The position numbers and the translations under genes were made by a program. A DNA stretch of 64,000 bases, taken from contig JASBRV010000067.1 of the NCBI GenBank assembly GCA_030149295.1, positions 1 to 64,000 of the forward strand. Direction: 5' to 3'. Position 1 is the first letter of the stretch, and the number at the start of each line of letters is the position of its first letter. Shown here one piece after another: positions 9,560-18,628 of the stretch. A model generated the notes under the pieces. It searched no databases, was not told where the DNA came from, and saw only the letters and a program-made list of their open reading frames with translations. The stretch comes from Bacteriovoracales bacterium (GTDB lineage: Bacteria; Bdellovibrionota; Bacteriovoracia; Bacteriovoracales; Bacteriovoracaceae).

Positions 9560-11142
9560 AGTGACCTCACCTTTTTCATCGGATTGATGGGGATATTAAG
9601 GGAAAGAACTGTCGGATTAAGTTTAAGCTCTAATCCAACATTCATTTCTCTACAAACTTTTTTAACAATATTCATACCAAGTCCAGTGCCTGTGGACTTA
9701 TTTCCTTTCATAAACTCCTGGCTCATGATGCCCAAACTTTCAAATTCACACTGCCCTTGATCTTCGACTTCAAAAAGAATGGCATCCTTTAACTGGGAGA
9801 GACGCACCTTCACGGGACTTGCCCCATGAGTGAAGGCATTTTCTAAAATATTTTTCATGCAAATACCCATCCAATAGGTATCCAACATTACCGCACAATC
9901 TTCTTTCAATTCTTCAAAGAGAATCTCTCCAGGATGAGCTTCATCAAACGGTTCAATAACCTGCCAAACAAACTCATTAAGCGAGGGAACTTCCTCGAGA
10001 TTTAACTGAAGAAGTTTTTGGTTTTGCTCTGCTTTCAAATAATTTCTTGAAGTTTCTACTAAGCGCCGAAGGCGATGAATCTCACTACTAAAGCGTAAAT
10101 AAACTTCTTCCATTTCTTCATCAAATTGATCGTACTTCTTTCCCATTTTCTCTAATAATAAGGTAAGACTGGTAATAGGAGTACGAAACTCATGAGTGAG
10201 AACCCTAAGGGCCAAGCGCCTTTTTTCATCTTCAAGCCTTTGCGCCCTTATCTTGACTAATAAAAGCCTCACAACAACAAGGATGATAAGAATAAGACCA
10301 AAGAAAAGCACAATGGTCGAGGTATTCGCCAATTGAAAAATATGTTTAACGTTGTAATCCCAACACAAGCTTCCATCTTGATAGAAACAGCTTCTGCCTT
10401 GTTGATAATTATGCAAGATAAACGGACTATCTTTGAGAAAGAACTCTAAGTCTTTTCGTGTATAGATACGATACTCTAAAATATTAAAAACTTTAGGATA
10501 ATTAAGGCGTGCAAAGAGATAGTCATTAGTGAGAATAGTACCCTTTCCTCTAACAATATCGGTGAGCGAGGGATTATCCAAACTTTGAAGGATTTCAAAC
10601 ACTCCCTTTAAAGGTCCAAAGGTGCGACGAACTTTCGATAACTCCCCGACATGGAAAAAAGGAAGATGGGTCATCACCCATGAGCGATTGTCGTAATTAT
10701 TCTTTCCTAATCGAAAAGCAAGGTAAGCAAAGCTGTGCCCTGAGGGATGTAAGAAGGGTGCTTCTACAAAGAAGGCGCGAGGCAATCTCGCTCTTCTTCC
10801 ACAGCGAAACTCTTCCCAAATCCAAACCTTTTCAAAATTATTACGATTAAGAAGACCTGTAAAAGAGAGGTCACAATCTTGGCTAGAACTATAACTTCTC
10901 GACTTAAATTGACTTGAACCCTCAAAGGTCACACTGGGATCGAGTAATTTAAATTGATCCTCTGAAAAATAGAGACTATTGAAATTGATAATAAAAACAG
11001 GATCTACTTTCTTTTGAAAGTCTTGTTTGATTTTATTAATTTCTAAGATGTCTGAAGGAGTCGCGCGATAGCTACCCTGAATAAAGAGTGCGATGTAGCC
11101 CGTAGTAAAGGCCATGACAACCGCGGTGAAAATCAAAACCAT
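9556..11142 (-). CDS. Membrane sensor histidine kinase
   Basis: LTHEFRTPITSLTLLLEKM H-box; NILENAFTHGASPVKV; GTGLGMNIVKKV G-box. Overlaps the response regulator by 4 nt. Confidence 0.92.
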   Translation of the reverse strand: MVLIFTAVVMAFTTGYIALFIQGSYRATPSDILEINKIKQDFQKKVDPVFIINFNSLYFSEDQFKLLDPSVTFEGSSQFKSRSYSSSQDCDLSFTGLLNRNNFEKVWIWEEFRCGRRARLPRAFFVEAPFLHPSGHSFAYLAFRLGKNNYDNRSWVMTHLPFFHVGELSKVRRTFGPLKGVFEILQSLDNPSLTDIVRGKGTILTNDYLFARLNYPKVFNILEYRIYTRKDLEFFLKDSPFILHNYQQGRSCFYQDGSLCWDYNVKHIFQLANTSTIVLFFGLILIILVVVRLLLVKIRAQRLEDEKRRLALRVLTHEFRTPITSLTLLLEKMGKKYDQFDEEMEEVYLRFSSEIHRLRRLVETSRNYLKAEQNQKLLQLNLEEVPSLNEFVWQVIEPFDEAHPGEILFEELKEDCAVMLDTYWMGICMKNILENAFTHGASPVKVRLSQLKDAILFEVEDQGQCEFESLGIMSQEFMKGNKSTGTGLGMNIVKKVCREMNVGLELKLNPTVLSLNIPINPMKKVRSL

Positions 11143-11231
11143 ATAGAGTCGGATAGCTACTTCCTTAGAATAAATTCCCTTTTTCTCATCAATGAATATA
11201 CCAATACAACAACCATTTTTGTCACTTAACT

Positions 11232-12086
11232 GTGAATTCTAGGGAAAAATTGCTACCAAATGGCCATGGAAACCCTTATGATGGGCCCTTAACTAAAGGA
11301 GTTCCCATGAGCCTAATACTCGGCATTGACCTGGAAGGAATCAATAAAGACCTTATTATGAAAGGGGTCGACACAAAGACAGACCGTGTCATTGAGATAG
11401 GTGCTGTCCTTTGGGATTGGGAACTTGGGCAACCTGTAAAAATCCTTAGCGAATTGGTCGATGAAGTCGACCGCCTTCCTATCTCTGAGGAAGTAGAGCT
11501 TATTACGGGCATTAATGACTCTTGCTTAGAAAGATGGGGTGCCAAGGGTCCGGCGATCCACGACATTCTTGGCAGACTTATTGAGCTTATGGAAAAAGCC
11601 GATTATCTCATGGCACACAATGGTGTCGGTTATGATACACCTATGCTTCGTGCCATGTTTCATCGTTACGACATGGAAATGCCAGAGAAAGTATGGATTG
11701 ATACCATGACTGACATTGAATACCCTAAGCAAATGAAGGGTCGTTCTATGGCCTTACTTGAGCACTCTCATGGTTTTATCAATCCCTTTCCTCATCGTGC
11801 TGTCACAGATGTACTTTCCATGTTGAAAATTGCCAGTGGCTATGACGTTAAAAGGATGATCAAGATGGCAGAGAGTCCAAGAGTGACATTAGTCGCCGCT
11901 CTTAAGGCACCTAATTGGAAAGATCCTGCTCAAGTTGCAGAATTTAATGAGGTCAAAAATAAAGTCGCCAAATCACGTTTCAAATGGAATCCAAGCACTA
12001 AGCAATGGACAAAAGAGATTCATAAAATACTCATTGATGAAGGAAAAATAAATTTCGACTTTGAATATTTTATGAAAGAAGACTAG
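11232..12086 (+). CDS. DnaQ-like (DEDDh) 3'-5' exonuclease; start probably the internal MSLILGIDLEG
   Basis: GIDLEG...VIEIGAVLWD (ExoI), LMAHNGVGYDTPML (ExoII), HRAVTDVLSML (ExoIII). Confidence 0.85.
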   Translation: MNSREKLLPNGHGNPYDGPLTKGVPMSLILGIDLEGINKDLIMKGVDTKTDRVIEIGAVLWDWELGQPVKILSELVDEVDRLPISEEVELITGINDSCLERWGAKGPAIHDILGRLIELMEKADYLMAHNGVGYDTPMLRAMFHRYDMEMPEKVWIDTMTDIEYPKQMKGRSMALLEHSHGFINPFPHRAVTDVLSMLKIASGYDVKRMIKMAESPRVTLVAALKAPNWKDPAQVAEFNEVKNKVAKSRFKWNPSTKQWTKEIHKILIDEGKINFDFEYFMKED

Positions 12087-12642
12087 CTCTTAAAAAGTCG
12101 TCGAGATTCTTAGCAAGCTCACTCACGTCAACATCTTGAGGCAAATGAAGAAAGGTGCAGGGAATGTTGCCTGCTTTTTTCAATCCATAATAATAAGTTT
12201 GATTACAGACGTAAGTCCCAGCGCTAAAACTGACCTCACTCTCCATATTTCTTTTCTTTAAAAAAGAGCTGAGTTCTTCCACTGGAAATGTACTCATCAA
12301 AGCAAGCTGCCCTTCTTTTTCAAGAGGCTCACCTTTATCAAAAATCTTTCCTTCATTATCCGGCCTTCCAGGACAATAAAGCCAATTCAAGGCAATCTTT
12401 TCAGGTGTCACGATCTGGCGACTGGCCGCAAGTCCACAAAAAAGAATAGCCGCAACATCATCGAGCTGTTCTAAGAGCTTATTAACTTGGGAAGGTATCT
12501 CGGAAAAAACGACGGGAAGGATAGTGCTGTGATAATTCACTCCCTTCCCAGAGAGGTGCACCATTTGGGCCGCAAGCTTTTCAGAAGGATTTTCCTTATG
12601 GGTATGAAAAGCTCCAAAGCCCGAAATGATGACTTTTTTCAT
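12070..12642 (-). CDS. pcp: Pyroglutamyl-peptidase I (C15 family)
   Basis: ISGFGAFHTHKENPSEKLA; SFSAGTYVCNQTYYYGL catalytic Cys region; CTFLHLP. Confidence 0.88.
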   Translation of the reverse strand: MKKVIISGFGAFHTHKENPSEKLAAQMVHLSGKGVNYHSTILPVVFSEIPSQVNKLLEQLDDVAAILFCGLAASRQIVTPEKIALNWLYCPGRPDNEGKIFDKGEPLEKEGQLALMSTFPVEELSSFLKKRNMESEVSFSAGTYVCNQTYYYGLKKAGNIPCTFLHLPQDVDVSELAKNLDDFLRASLLS

Positions 12643-13928
12643 TAATCTCTTTCGTTAAGAAGTAGGCGCCTTGCATCGACACGACCTGAAGTCGTCATTC
12701 CATCAAGCTCACCATTTCTCACGGCCGTCGCCTCAAGGCGCTCTCTAATTTCTAGAGGAGTAAGGTTTGGGTTCTCTGAAACGAGAAGACCAAGCGCTCC
12801 TGCAGCAAGAGGACAGGCCATCGAAGTACCACTCATTTTTTGATAACGATCTCCTGGAACTGTACTCATGATATTAGAACCTGGAGCAAAGACGTGAACT
12901 GTTTTCTCACCAAAGTTTGAAAAACTTGAACGTTTACCAGAGCCGTCATGAGAACCAACAGAGATCACGTTATCAACTTTGTAGTTTGCAGGATATGTAT
13001 CTCTTGTATCGTTATTCGCTCTTGAGTTACCAGCAGCAGCGACAAAGAGAATACCTTTGGCTTCAGCAGCTTTGATAGAGTCAAGAAGGGCTTGTGAGAA
13101 AGCTCCCCCACCCCAAGAGTTACTCATGATATCAACACCAACTTTAACGGCGTAATCAATTGACTTAATAGCGTGTTCTGTTTCTCCACGACCTGAGTCA
13201 GAAAGAAACTTAATTCCAACCATCTTTACTTTATTCATCACACCGCGAACACCATTTCTGTCGTGAACAGCACCGATATTACCAGCACAGTGGGTACCGT
13301 GACCGTGTCCATCTTGTGGGTCACCATCATCGTTAGCAAAGTCATATCCATGAATATCGTCTACATATCCGTTTCCGTCATCATCAACGCCTTCAACACC
13401 ATTTTTTTCAAGCTCATTGACCCACATATTGGCACGAAGATCTTTGTGAGTATAATCAACACCTGTATCAATAACGGCGATCTTTACTTCTTTTCTTCCT
13501 TTGGAAATCTTCCACGCACCTTCAGCGTTAACATCTTCACCAGCTTTGCCGCGTGAAAACCAGCCGCCAGAGTTTTTGCCCGTATTCTTAAGTCCCCATT
13601 GGTCCTCAAAACGAGTGTCTTGGATAGTTTCCTTGTCTACTTTGACAGGAGAAATCGTATACGTCTGACTTGGCTCGATATATTCAATGGCCGGATCATT
13701 CGCGAGAATTTGAAGAGACTTTTGGTTAAGACCTTCTGCTTTTACAGAGTAAAAAGCACCGATCGAAACATTGAGGTCCTTCACATCGCTAACCGACTTT
13801 TGTGAGAAGAAGCTAACCGACTTAGGGTTTACTCCATCCTTAAGTTTTACGATGTACTTAGTTGGGGTTGCTAAGAGGGAGGTGGCTGATAGTACGGCCA
13901 TTCCCAGTACGAGTTTTTTCATATTCAT
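12642..13928 (-). CDS. Secreted subtilisin-like S8 serine protease with I9 propeptide
   Basis: IAVIDTGVDYTHKDL (Asp), DGHGHGTHCAGNIG (His), MSGTSMACPLAAG (Ser); GVDDDGNGYVDDIHGYDF. Confidence 0.95.
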   Translation of the reverse strand: MNMKKLVLGMAVLSATSLLATPTKYIVKLKDGVNPKSVSFFSQKSVSDVKDLNVSIGAFYSVKAEGLNQKSLQILANDPAIEYIEPSQTYTISPVKVDKETIQDTRFEDQWGLKNTGKNSGGWFSRGKAGEDVNAEGAWKISKGRKEVKIAVIDTGVDYTHKDLRANMWVNELEKNGVEGVDDDGNGYVDDIHGYDFANDDGDPQDGHGHGTHCAGNIGAVHDRNGVRGVMNKVKMVGIKFLSDSGRGETEHAIKSIDYAVKVGVDIMSNSWGGGAFSQALLDSIKAAEAKGILFVAAAGNSRANNDTRDTYPANYKVDNVISVGSHDGSGKRSSFSNFGEKTVHVFAPGSNIMSTVPGDRYQKMSGTSMACPLAAGALGLLVSENPNLTPLEIRERLEATAVRNGELDGMTTSGRVDARRLLLNERD

Positions 13929-14082
13929 CTTCCTTGATGCATGTTAATATTGCCGTGATAGTATTGTGACGAATAAAGTTTCGGTAAGACAACTAAACAT
14001 AATCTTACACTCACAAATGTAAGCTATTATTATAATAACTGAGCGAATCAAAATATATTGATAGATATATAAGAGAAACTGA

Positions 14083-14805
14083 ATGGACCACACCCCCTCT
14101 CCTCATGCCCCAAAAGAAGTTATTGAAAAAGGCAATAAAAAGGAAAACCCTCTTTTAAATCTTGGTTTTAACCTCATCATTCCCACTGTTATTATGATGA
14201 AGTTTTCAGGCGAACAGCACTTGGGGCAAGTCTACGGCTTAGTCACAGCACTTGCCTTTCCCCTTCTTTACGGGCTCTATGACCTCATTGGTGCGGGTAA
14301 AGTGAATGTCTTCTCTCTTCTTGGCCTTCTCAGCATTCTACTCACTGGTGGCATAGGCTTAATGGAACTTGATAAGACTTGGATGATTGTCAAAGAGACG
14401 GCATTCCCCTTTGTCCTTGGACTTTTTGTCATATTTTCTGAAAGAACGGAGAAGCCTTTGGTTCGTCAAATTCTTGACCAAATGATTGATCTGCAAAAAA
14501 TAAGAGATGTTTATCGTGAACACGGCATAGAGGACCATTTCACTCAGAGATTGGGTCGCTCATCTTATATGCTCGGCGGTACCTTTTTTATTTCTGCCCT
14601 CCTAAATTTTCTTTTAGCCTTCTTTGTCCTTAAAGGCGAGCCAGGCAGTGAAGAGTTCGTTAACTCCCTAGGAAAAATGACCGGACTTTCTTTTCCCGTC
14701 ATAGCTTTGCCTATGGGTTTGATGGTTGTCGCCATCCTTTTTAATTTGTTTAATGGAATCAAGAAAGAAACGAACGTTGAAATTGAGACATTTTTTCGCC
14801 AATAA
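14083..14805 (+). CDS. VC0807-like multi-pass membrane protein
   Basis: Hydrophobic protein with NLIIPTVIMMKFS...LVTALAFPLLYGLYDL pattern; family assignment from memory. Confidence 0.6.
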   Translation: MDHTPSPHAPKEVIEKGNKKENPLLNLGFNLIIPTVIMMKFSGEQHLGQVYGLVTALAFPLLYGLYDLIGAGKVNVFSLLGLLSILLTGGIGLMELDKTWMIVKETAFPFVLGLFVIFSERTEKPLVRQILDQMIDLQKIRDVYREHGIEDHFTQRLGRSSYMLGGTFFISALLNFLLAFFVLKGEPGSEEFVNSLGKMTGLSFPVIALPMGLMVVAILFNLFNGIKKETNVEIETFFRQ

Positions 14806-14844
14806 GTTTTCTGATCAATAAAAGACCAAATTGAGGGATCATTC

Positions 14845-15882
14845 ATGAAATATAGAAAACTCGGAAATACAGATATCGACGTCTCTGTCATATGCCTTGG
14901 CACAATGACCTGGGGTGAACAAAACACCGAGTCTGAGGCCCATGAACAACTCGACTATTCCTTAGAAAGAGGTGTGAACTTCATCGATACAGCTGAGATG
15001 TACCCCGTTCCCCCCAAGCCAGAAACCTATGCCGACACGGAAAGAATCATTGGAAAATGGGATAAATTAAAAACTGACCGGGATAAAGTCATTATTGCTT
15101 CTAAGGTTGCTGGCCCCATGAGCGGTGATTATATTCGCGGAGGTAATAATCTCAGCGCTTCCCACATTATAAAAGCATGCGATGAATCCCTTAAACGTCT
15201 CAATATCGACTGTATTGACCTTTTTCAACTCCATTGGCCAGAGAGAACAACCAATTATTTTGGGACTCTTGGGGTTTCAGAGCTGCCCCTTGAAGAGGAG
15301 TTCACTCCTTTTTTAGAAAGACTTAAAGCACTTGATCGACTTGTTAAAGCAGGAAAGATTCGCCACTGGGGTCTCTCTAATGAAACACCTTGGGGTGTGA
15401 TGAAGTACTTACAACTGGCTGATGCTGAAGGGCTGCCTCGTCCAGCCTCCATCCAAAATCCTTACAGCCTTTTAAATAGAAGTTTTGAAATTGGAAACGC
15501 CGAAGTGAGCCTTAGAGAAAATGTTGGCCTTCTCGCCTATTCACCCCTTGGTTTTGGTGTGCTTACCGGAAAGTATCTGGATGGAAAAAAACCGCAAGGA
15601 GCAAGACTCACTCTTTGGGACCGCTTTTCTCGCTACACAAATCCACAAGCAATCATTGCTACCGAGAAGTATGTTAGGCTTGCTCAAAAATTTGATATGA
15701 GTCCTACTCAAATGGCCCTCGCCTTTGTGAACCAAAGAAGTTTTGTGACAAGTAATATTATTGGTGCGACAAAAATGGATCAACTCAAAGAAAATATTGA
15801 TTCCATTGATATTGAGTTGAACCATGAAATACTTGAAGAAGTAGACAATATCCATCAAGTTATTAGCAATCCAAGTCCTTAA
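14845..15882 (+). CDS. Aldo/keto reductase
   Basis: YRKLGNTDIDVSVICLGTMTWGEQNTE; GVNFIDTAEMYPV; IDLFQLHWPER. Confidence 0.93.
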   Translation: MKYRKLGNTDIDVSVICLGTMTWGEQNTESEAHEQLDYSLERGVNFIDTAEMYPVPPKPETYADTERIIGKWDKLKTDRDKVIIASKVAGPMSGDYIRGGNNLSASHIIKACDESLKRLNIDCIDLFQLHWPERTTNYFGTLGVSELPLEEEFTPFLERLKALDRLVKAGKIRHWGLSNETPWGVMKYLQLADAEGLPRPASIQNPYSLLNRSFEIGNAEVSLRENVGLLAYSPLGFGVLTGKYLDGKKPQGARLTLWDRFSRYTNPQAIIATEKYVRLAQKFDMSPTQMALAFVNQRSFVTSNIIGATKMDQLKENIDSIDIELNHEILEEVDNIHQVISNPSP

Positions 15883-15905
15883 ATTTTCGCTTTTTCAATT
15901 TATGC

Positions 15906-15911
15906 TATAAT
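15906..15911 (+). promoter_or_regulatory. -10-like TATAAT upstream of structured leader
   Basis: Exact TATAAT 7 nt before the GGGGCT hairpin; no good -35 seen. Confidence 0.4.
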
Positions 15912-15917
15912 TGTTTA

Positions 15918-15983
15918 GGGGCTAAAGCCCCAGGGTGTCTCTTGCCGAAAAGAGATTGAGAAGGAAAGTCTCACCATGAACCC
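15918..15983 (+). promoter_or_regulatory. Candidate structured 5' leader
   Basis: GGGGCTaaAGCCCC hairpin, then a GGGTG...CACC/ACCC closing helix enclosing TCTCTT/AAGAGA and GAGA/TCTC hairpins. Confidence 0.4.
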
Positions 15984-15995
15984 AAGGAAGAAAAT

Positions 15996-16601
15996 ATGTC
16001 ACTTGTAAAAAAGCTCTTAAAGAAACCCAGTACCGAAATCCCTGCATTTGAAAGAGAATTCTTCGCTGACACTGATCGATCAGACCATCCCTTAAAGATG
16101 GCCATTCATACTTATACTCAATTAACAGAGACATCTCAATCAATAGAAGAGACCTATCTTTTTATGGTGGAAGATATTCTCCACTCTAGTCTCTATGCGA
16201 CCTTTTACGAGCAACTTCTCTACACAATAAAAGAGAATCCTCAATTAGCGCTTCCCCTCATTGAAGCCTTTGAAAAAGATCAGCAAGAAAGAGAGAGACT
16301 TATCTCTGAGATGAGCGAGTATCACCTTTCTTATATTGTAAATGGTGGCCAGTGTAAGGGCTGTCCTGTTTGTGAAAATCACGGTGATGTTGATGAAATC
16401 GTCGAAGTCTTTCACAGTGGCGACTTTGATTTTTTTAAGACTCTCTATATTGGAATGCAGACAATTCAATTTGCGATGGAAGAGCTTATTTATGACTTAG
16501 GTCCAGATCGTCCCGAATGGTACCAAGACTTCGATCCTGACAAGATTTTGAAATTTCGCCAAAACATCATCGCCTCTGTCGAATCCCACTTCTCCAACTA
16601 A
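15996..16601 (+). CDS. Hypothetical protein with CKGCPVC motif
   Basis: Intact 201-aa ORF with RBS AAGGAAG; QCKGCPVCENHGD. No family recognised. Confidence 0.75.
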   Translation: MSLVKKLLKKPSTEIPAFEREFFADTDRSDHPLKMAIHTYTQLTETSQSIEETYLFMVEDILHSSLYATFYEQLLYTIKENPQLALPLIEAFEKDQQERERLISEMSEYHLSYIVNGGQCKGCPVCENHGDVDEIVEVFHSGDFDFFKTLYIGMQTIQFAMEELIYDLGPDRPEWYQDFDPDKILKFRQNIIASVESHFSN

Positions 16602-16616
16602 CAAAACGTATATAAA

Positions 16617-16680
16617 ACAAAAGGTGCGTGATACCTTTTAAGTCACAGCGCTCTATAAAAGGTATCACGCACCTTTTTGT
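16617..16680. repeat. REP-like double palindrome (two inverted AAAAGGTGCGTGATACCTTTTA units)
   Basis: Perfect 22-nt inverted arms around a 15-nt spacer; each arm is itself a hairpin AAAAGGT-N7-ACCTTTT. Confidence 0.75.
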
Positions 16681-16691
16681 TGGATAAAAAA

Positions 16692-16718
16692 AGCCTCCAT
16701 ATTGGAGGCTATTTTTTA
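16692..16718. terminator. Bidirectional intrinsic terminator
   Basis: AAAAAAAGCCTCCATATTGGAGGCTATTTTTT between convergent genes. Confidence 0.85.
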
Positions 16719-16738
16719 TATTAATTTTTAATATGGAA

Positions 16739-16969
16739 TTAGATCTTTTTGCGTGAGCCTTCTACTTTTCTTTTCGACTTCGCATTTCTTTTAGCTGCGG
16801 CCTTAAGCTTTTCCTTCTTCTTCACAGAAGGCTTTCTGTATTCTTTACGTGCTCGGTATTCTTTCGTAACACCAAACGCTTCACACATTCTTTTAAATTT
16901 TCTAATTGCCCTTTCGGCACCTTTCGGATCAATTTCGACAACAACATTTGAGTGACCACTCATGAACAA
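16739..16969 (-). CDS. rpsU: 30S ribosomal protein S21
   Basis: VEIDPKGAERAIRKFKRMCEAFGVTKEYRARKEYRKPSVKKKEK. Confidence 0.88.
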   Translation of the reverse strand: MFMSGHSNVVVEIDPKGAERAIRKFKRMCEAFGVTKEYRARKEYRKPSVKKKEKLKAAAKRNAKSKRKVEGSRKKI

Positions 16970-17101
16970 ACTCCTTAAGTGTTTAAAAACAGGGCAATCC
17001 CTTAACTTTTATGGTGCTGACTAATCTAACACAATTCGGCGTATTTGCAAGCCTTTAGGCTGCCCTATAAAAAATGCCCTTAAGTATCTGATAACATGTT
17101 A

Positions 17102-18112
17102 CTAAAATCGCATTAATCCCGAGCCCCAAGTGAAGCCAGAACCGAAGGCGGCCATGCCTACTAACATTCCTCGCTCTAACTTCCCTGCTTTGATAGCATC
17201 TCTCATACCTAAAGGAATAGTGGCTGCAGTGGTGTTTCCGTAATGCTGAATGGTGTTAAAAACCTTTTCGGGGGGAATGCCCATAATTTCCCCAACTTTA
17301 TCATTAATGCGCATATTGGCCTGATGAAAAAGAAAGAGATCCACATCTTCAACCGACTTTCCATTGGTTTTAAGGGTATAAGTAAGAGACTCGGCCATTC
17401 TCTTCACCGCATGCATGAAAACCTGACGGCCATTCATATAAGGATAGTGAAGTTTTTCATCAATCATAGAGGTCGTTAGACGCTCTTCTTTTCCATTGCC
17501 TGTTCCTGGACCAGGAGTCCATAGCTCTTTGGCAAAGGCCCCATCTGCATGAAGATCGTAAGAAATGACATGGGACTCATTGTCTGCACCGGCTTCTTTT
17601 CGAGAAAGAATCGTAGCCCCTGCTCCATCACCAAAGAGAACTGCCACGTTTCGTCCTTCAGGTGTCCTATCCATTCCTCTTGAATGAATTTCAGCTCCAA
17701 CGAGAAGAATATTTTTGTACATACCATTTTTGATAAAAGCATCGGCCATAGAAAGACCATAGATATAGCCAGAGCATTGTTGACGAATATCAAAGGCGGG
17801 AATTCCGGACATATCCATTTTCGCTTGAAGAAAACAGCCAGTTCCTGGAAATTCATGATCAGGACTAAGGGTAGCGAAAATGATGCAATCTATATCATCT
17901 TTACTAAGCTTAGCACTCTCAAGTGCCTCTTTCGTTGCTTCCACCGCTAAATCAGAAGTAGAAGTGTCACCCTCAACCCAATGACGCTTAACAATCCCAG
18001 TTCTTTGTTGAATCCATTCATCTGAAGTATCGAGAGGTTTTTCCAAATCAAAGTTGGTGAGAGAACGAGGAGGGACATAGGCACCTACGCCACTTATATA
18101 AGACTGATACAT
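17102..18112 (-). CDS. fabH: 3-oxoacyl-ACP synthase III
   Basis: SDEWIQQRTGIVKRHW; FDIRQQCSGYIYGL (Cys); LFHQANMRI (His); GNTTAATIPL (Asn). Confidence 0.9.
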   Translation of the reverse strand: MYQSYISGVGAYVPPRSLTNFDLEKPLDTSDEWIQQRTGIVKRHWVEGDTSTSDLAVEATKEALESAKLSKDDIDCIIFATLSPDHEFPGTGCFLQAKMDMSGIPAFDIRQQCSGYIYGLSMADAFIKNGMYKNILLVGAEIHSRGMDRTPEGRNVAVLFGDGAGATILSRKEAGADNESHVISYDLHADGAFAKELWTPGPGTGNGKEERLTTSMIDEKLHYPYMNGRQVFMHAVKRMAESLTYTLKTNGKSVEDVDLFLFHQANMRINDKVGEIMGIPPEKVFNTIQHYGNTTAATIPLGMRDAIKAGKLERGMLVGMAAFGSGFTWGSGLMRF

Positions 18113-18232
18113 ATTTAAAGTCCTTTTTAAATTCCTTAGTTTTCAAATCGTTGTCATAAGTCTAGCCTTTTTGTAAAACTAGCTCAAACTCTAATATTTG
18201 TTAAACAAAGCGTTATAAAATAAGGACCCTCC

Positions 18233-18628
18233 ATGATCGTGATTACTTCTTTTTACATTGGCTGTCTTAGCCTTCTCTATTTGGGCTTAAGCGTAAACGT
18301 TATTAGGAATCGTTGGAAATTCCGAACCAGCCTTGGAACAGGTAGCGAAGCTCAATTAGAGAAATCCGTTCGTATGCACGGAAATTTTTCTGAGTATGTA
18401 CCTCTTATCATGCTTATGATGGCACTCCTTGAATTCAATAAAGCATCAGATACGATTATTCATGGTTGCGGTGCTACTCTTCTTCTTGGAAGGCTTATTC
18501 ATGCTTACGGTATCTCTATCAAAAAAGTTCCTAATTCCTATAGAACGATAGGCATGATCATGACTTTTACCTGTATGCTTGGTGCCAGTATTCATTTGAT
18601 TACTATGGCACTAGAAAATGGATTTTAA
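18233..18628 (+). CDS. MAPEG-family membrane protein
   Basis: 131 aa, VRMHGNFSEYVPLIMLMMALLE and LLLGRLIHAYGIS typical of MAPEG. Confidence 0.88.
   Translation: MIVITSFYIGCLSLLYLGLSVNVIRNRWKFRTSLGTGSEAQLEKSVRMHGNFSEYVPLIMLMMALLEFNKASDTIIHGCGATLLLGRLIHAYGISIKKVPNSYRTIGMIMTFTCMLGASIHLITMALENGF

Noticed and set aside
17684-17950. Plus-strand ORF antisense to fabH (and similar small ORFs inside cysS, the S8 protease and nth)
   Set aside because: Fully nested in well-supported genes with no independent evidence.
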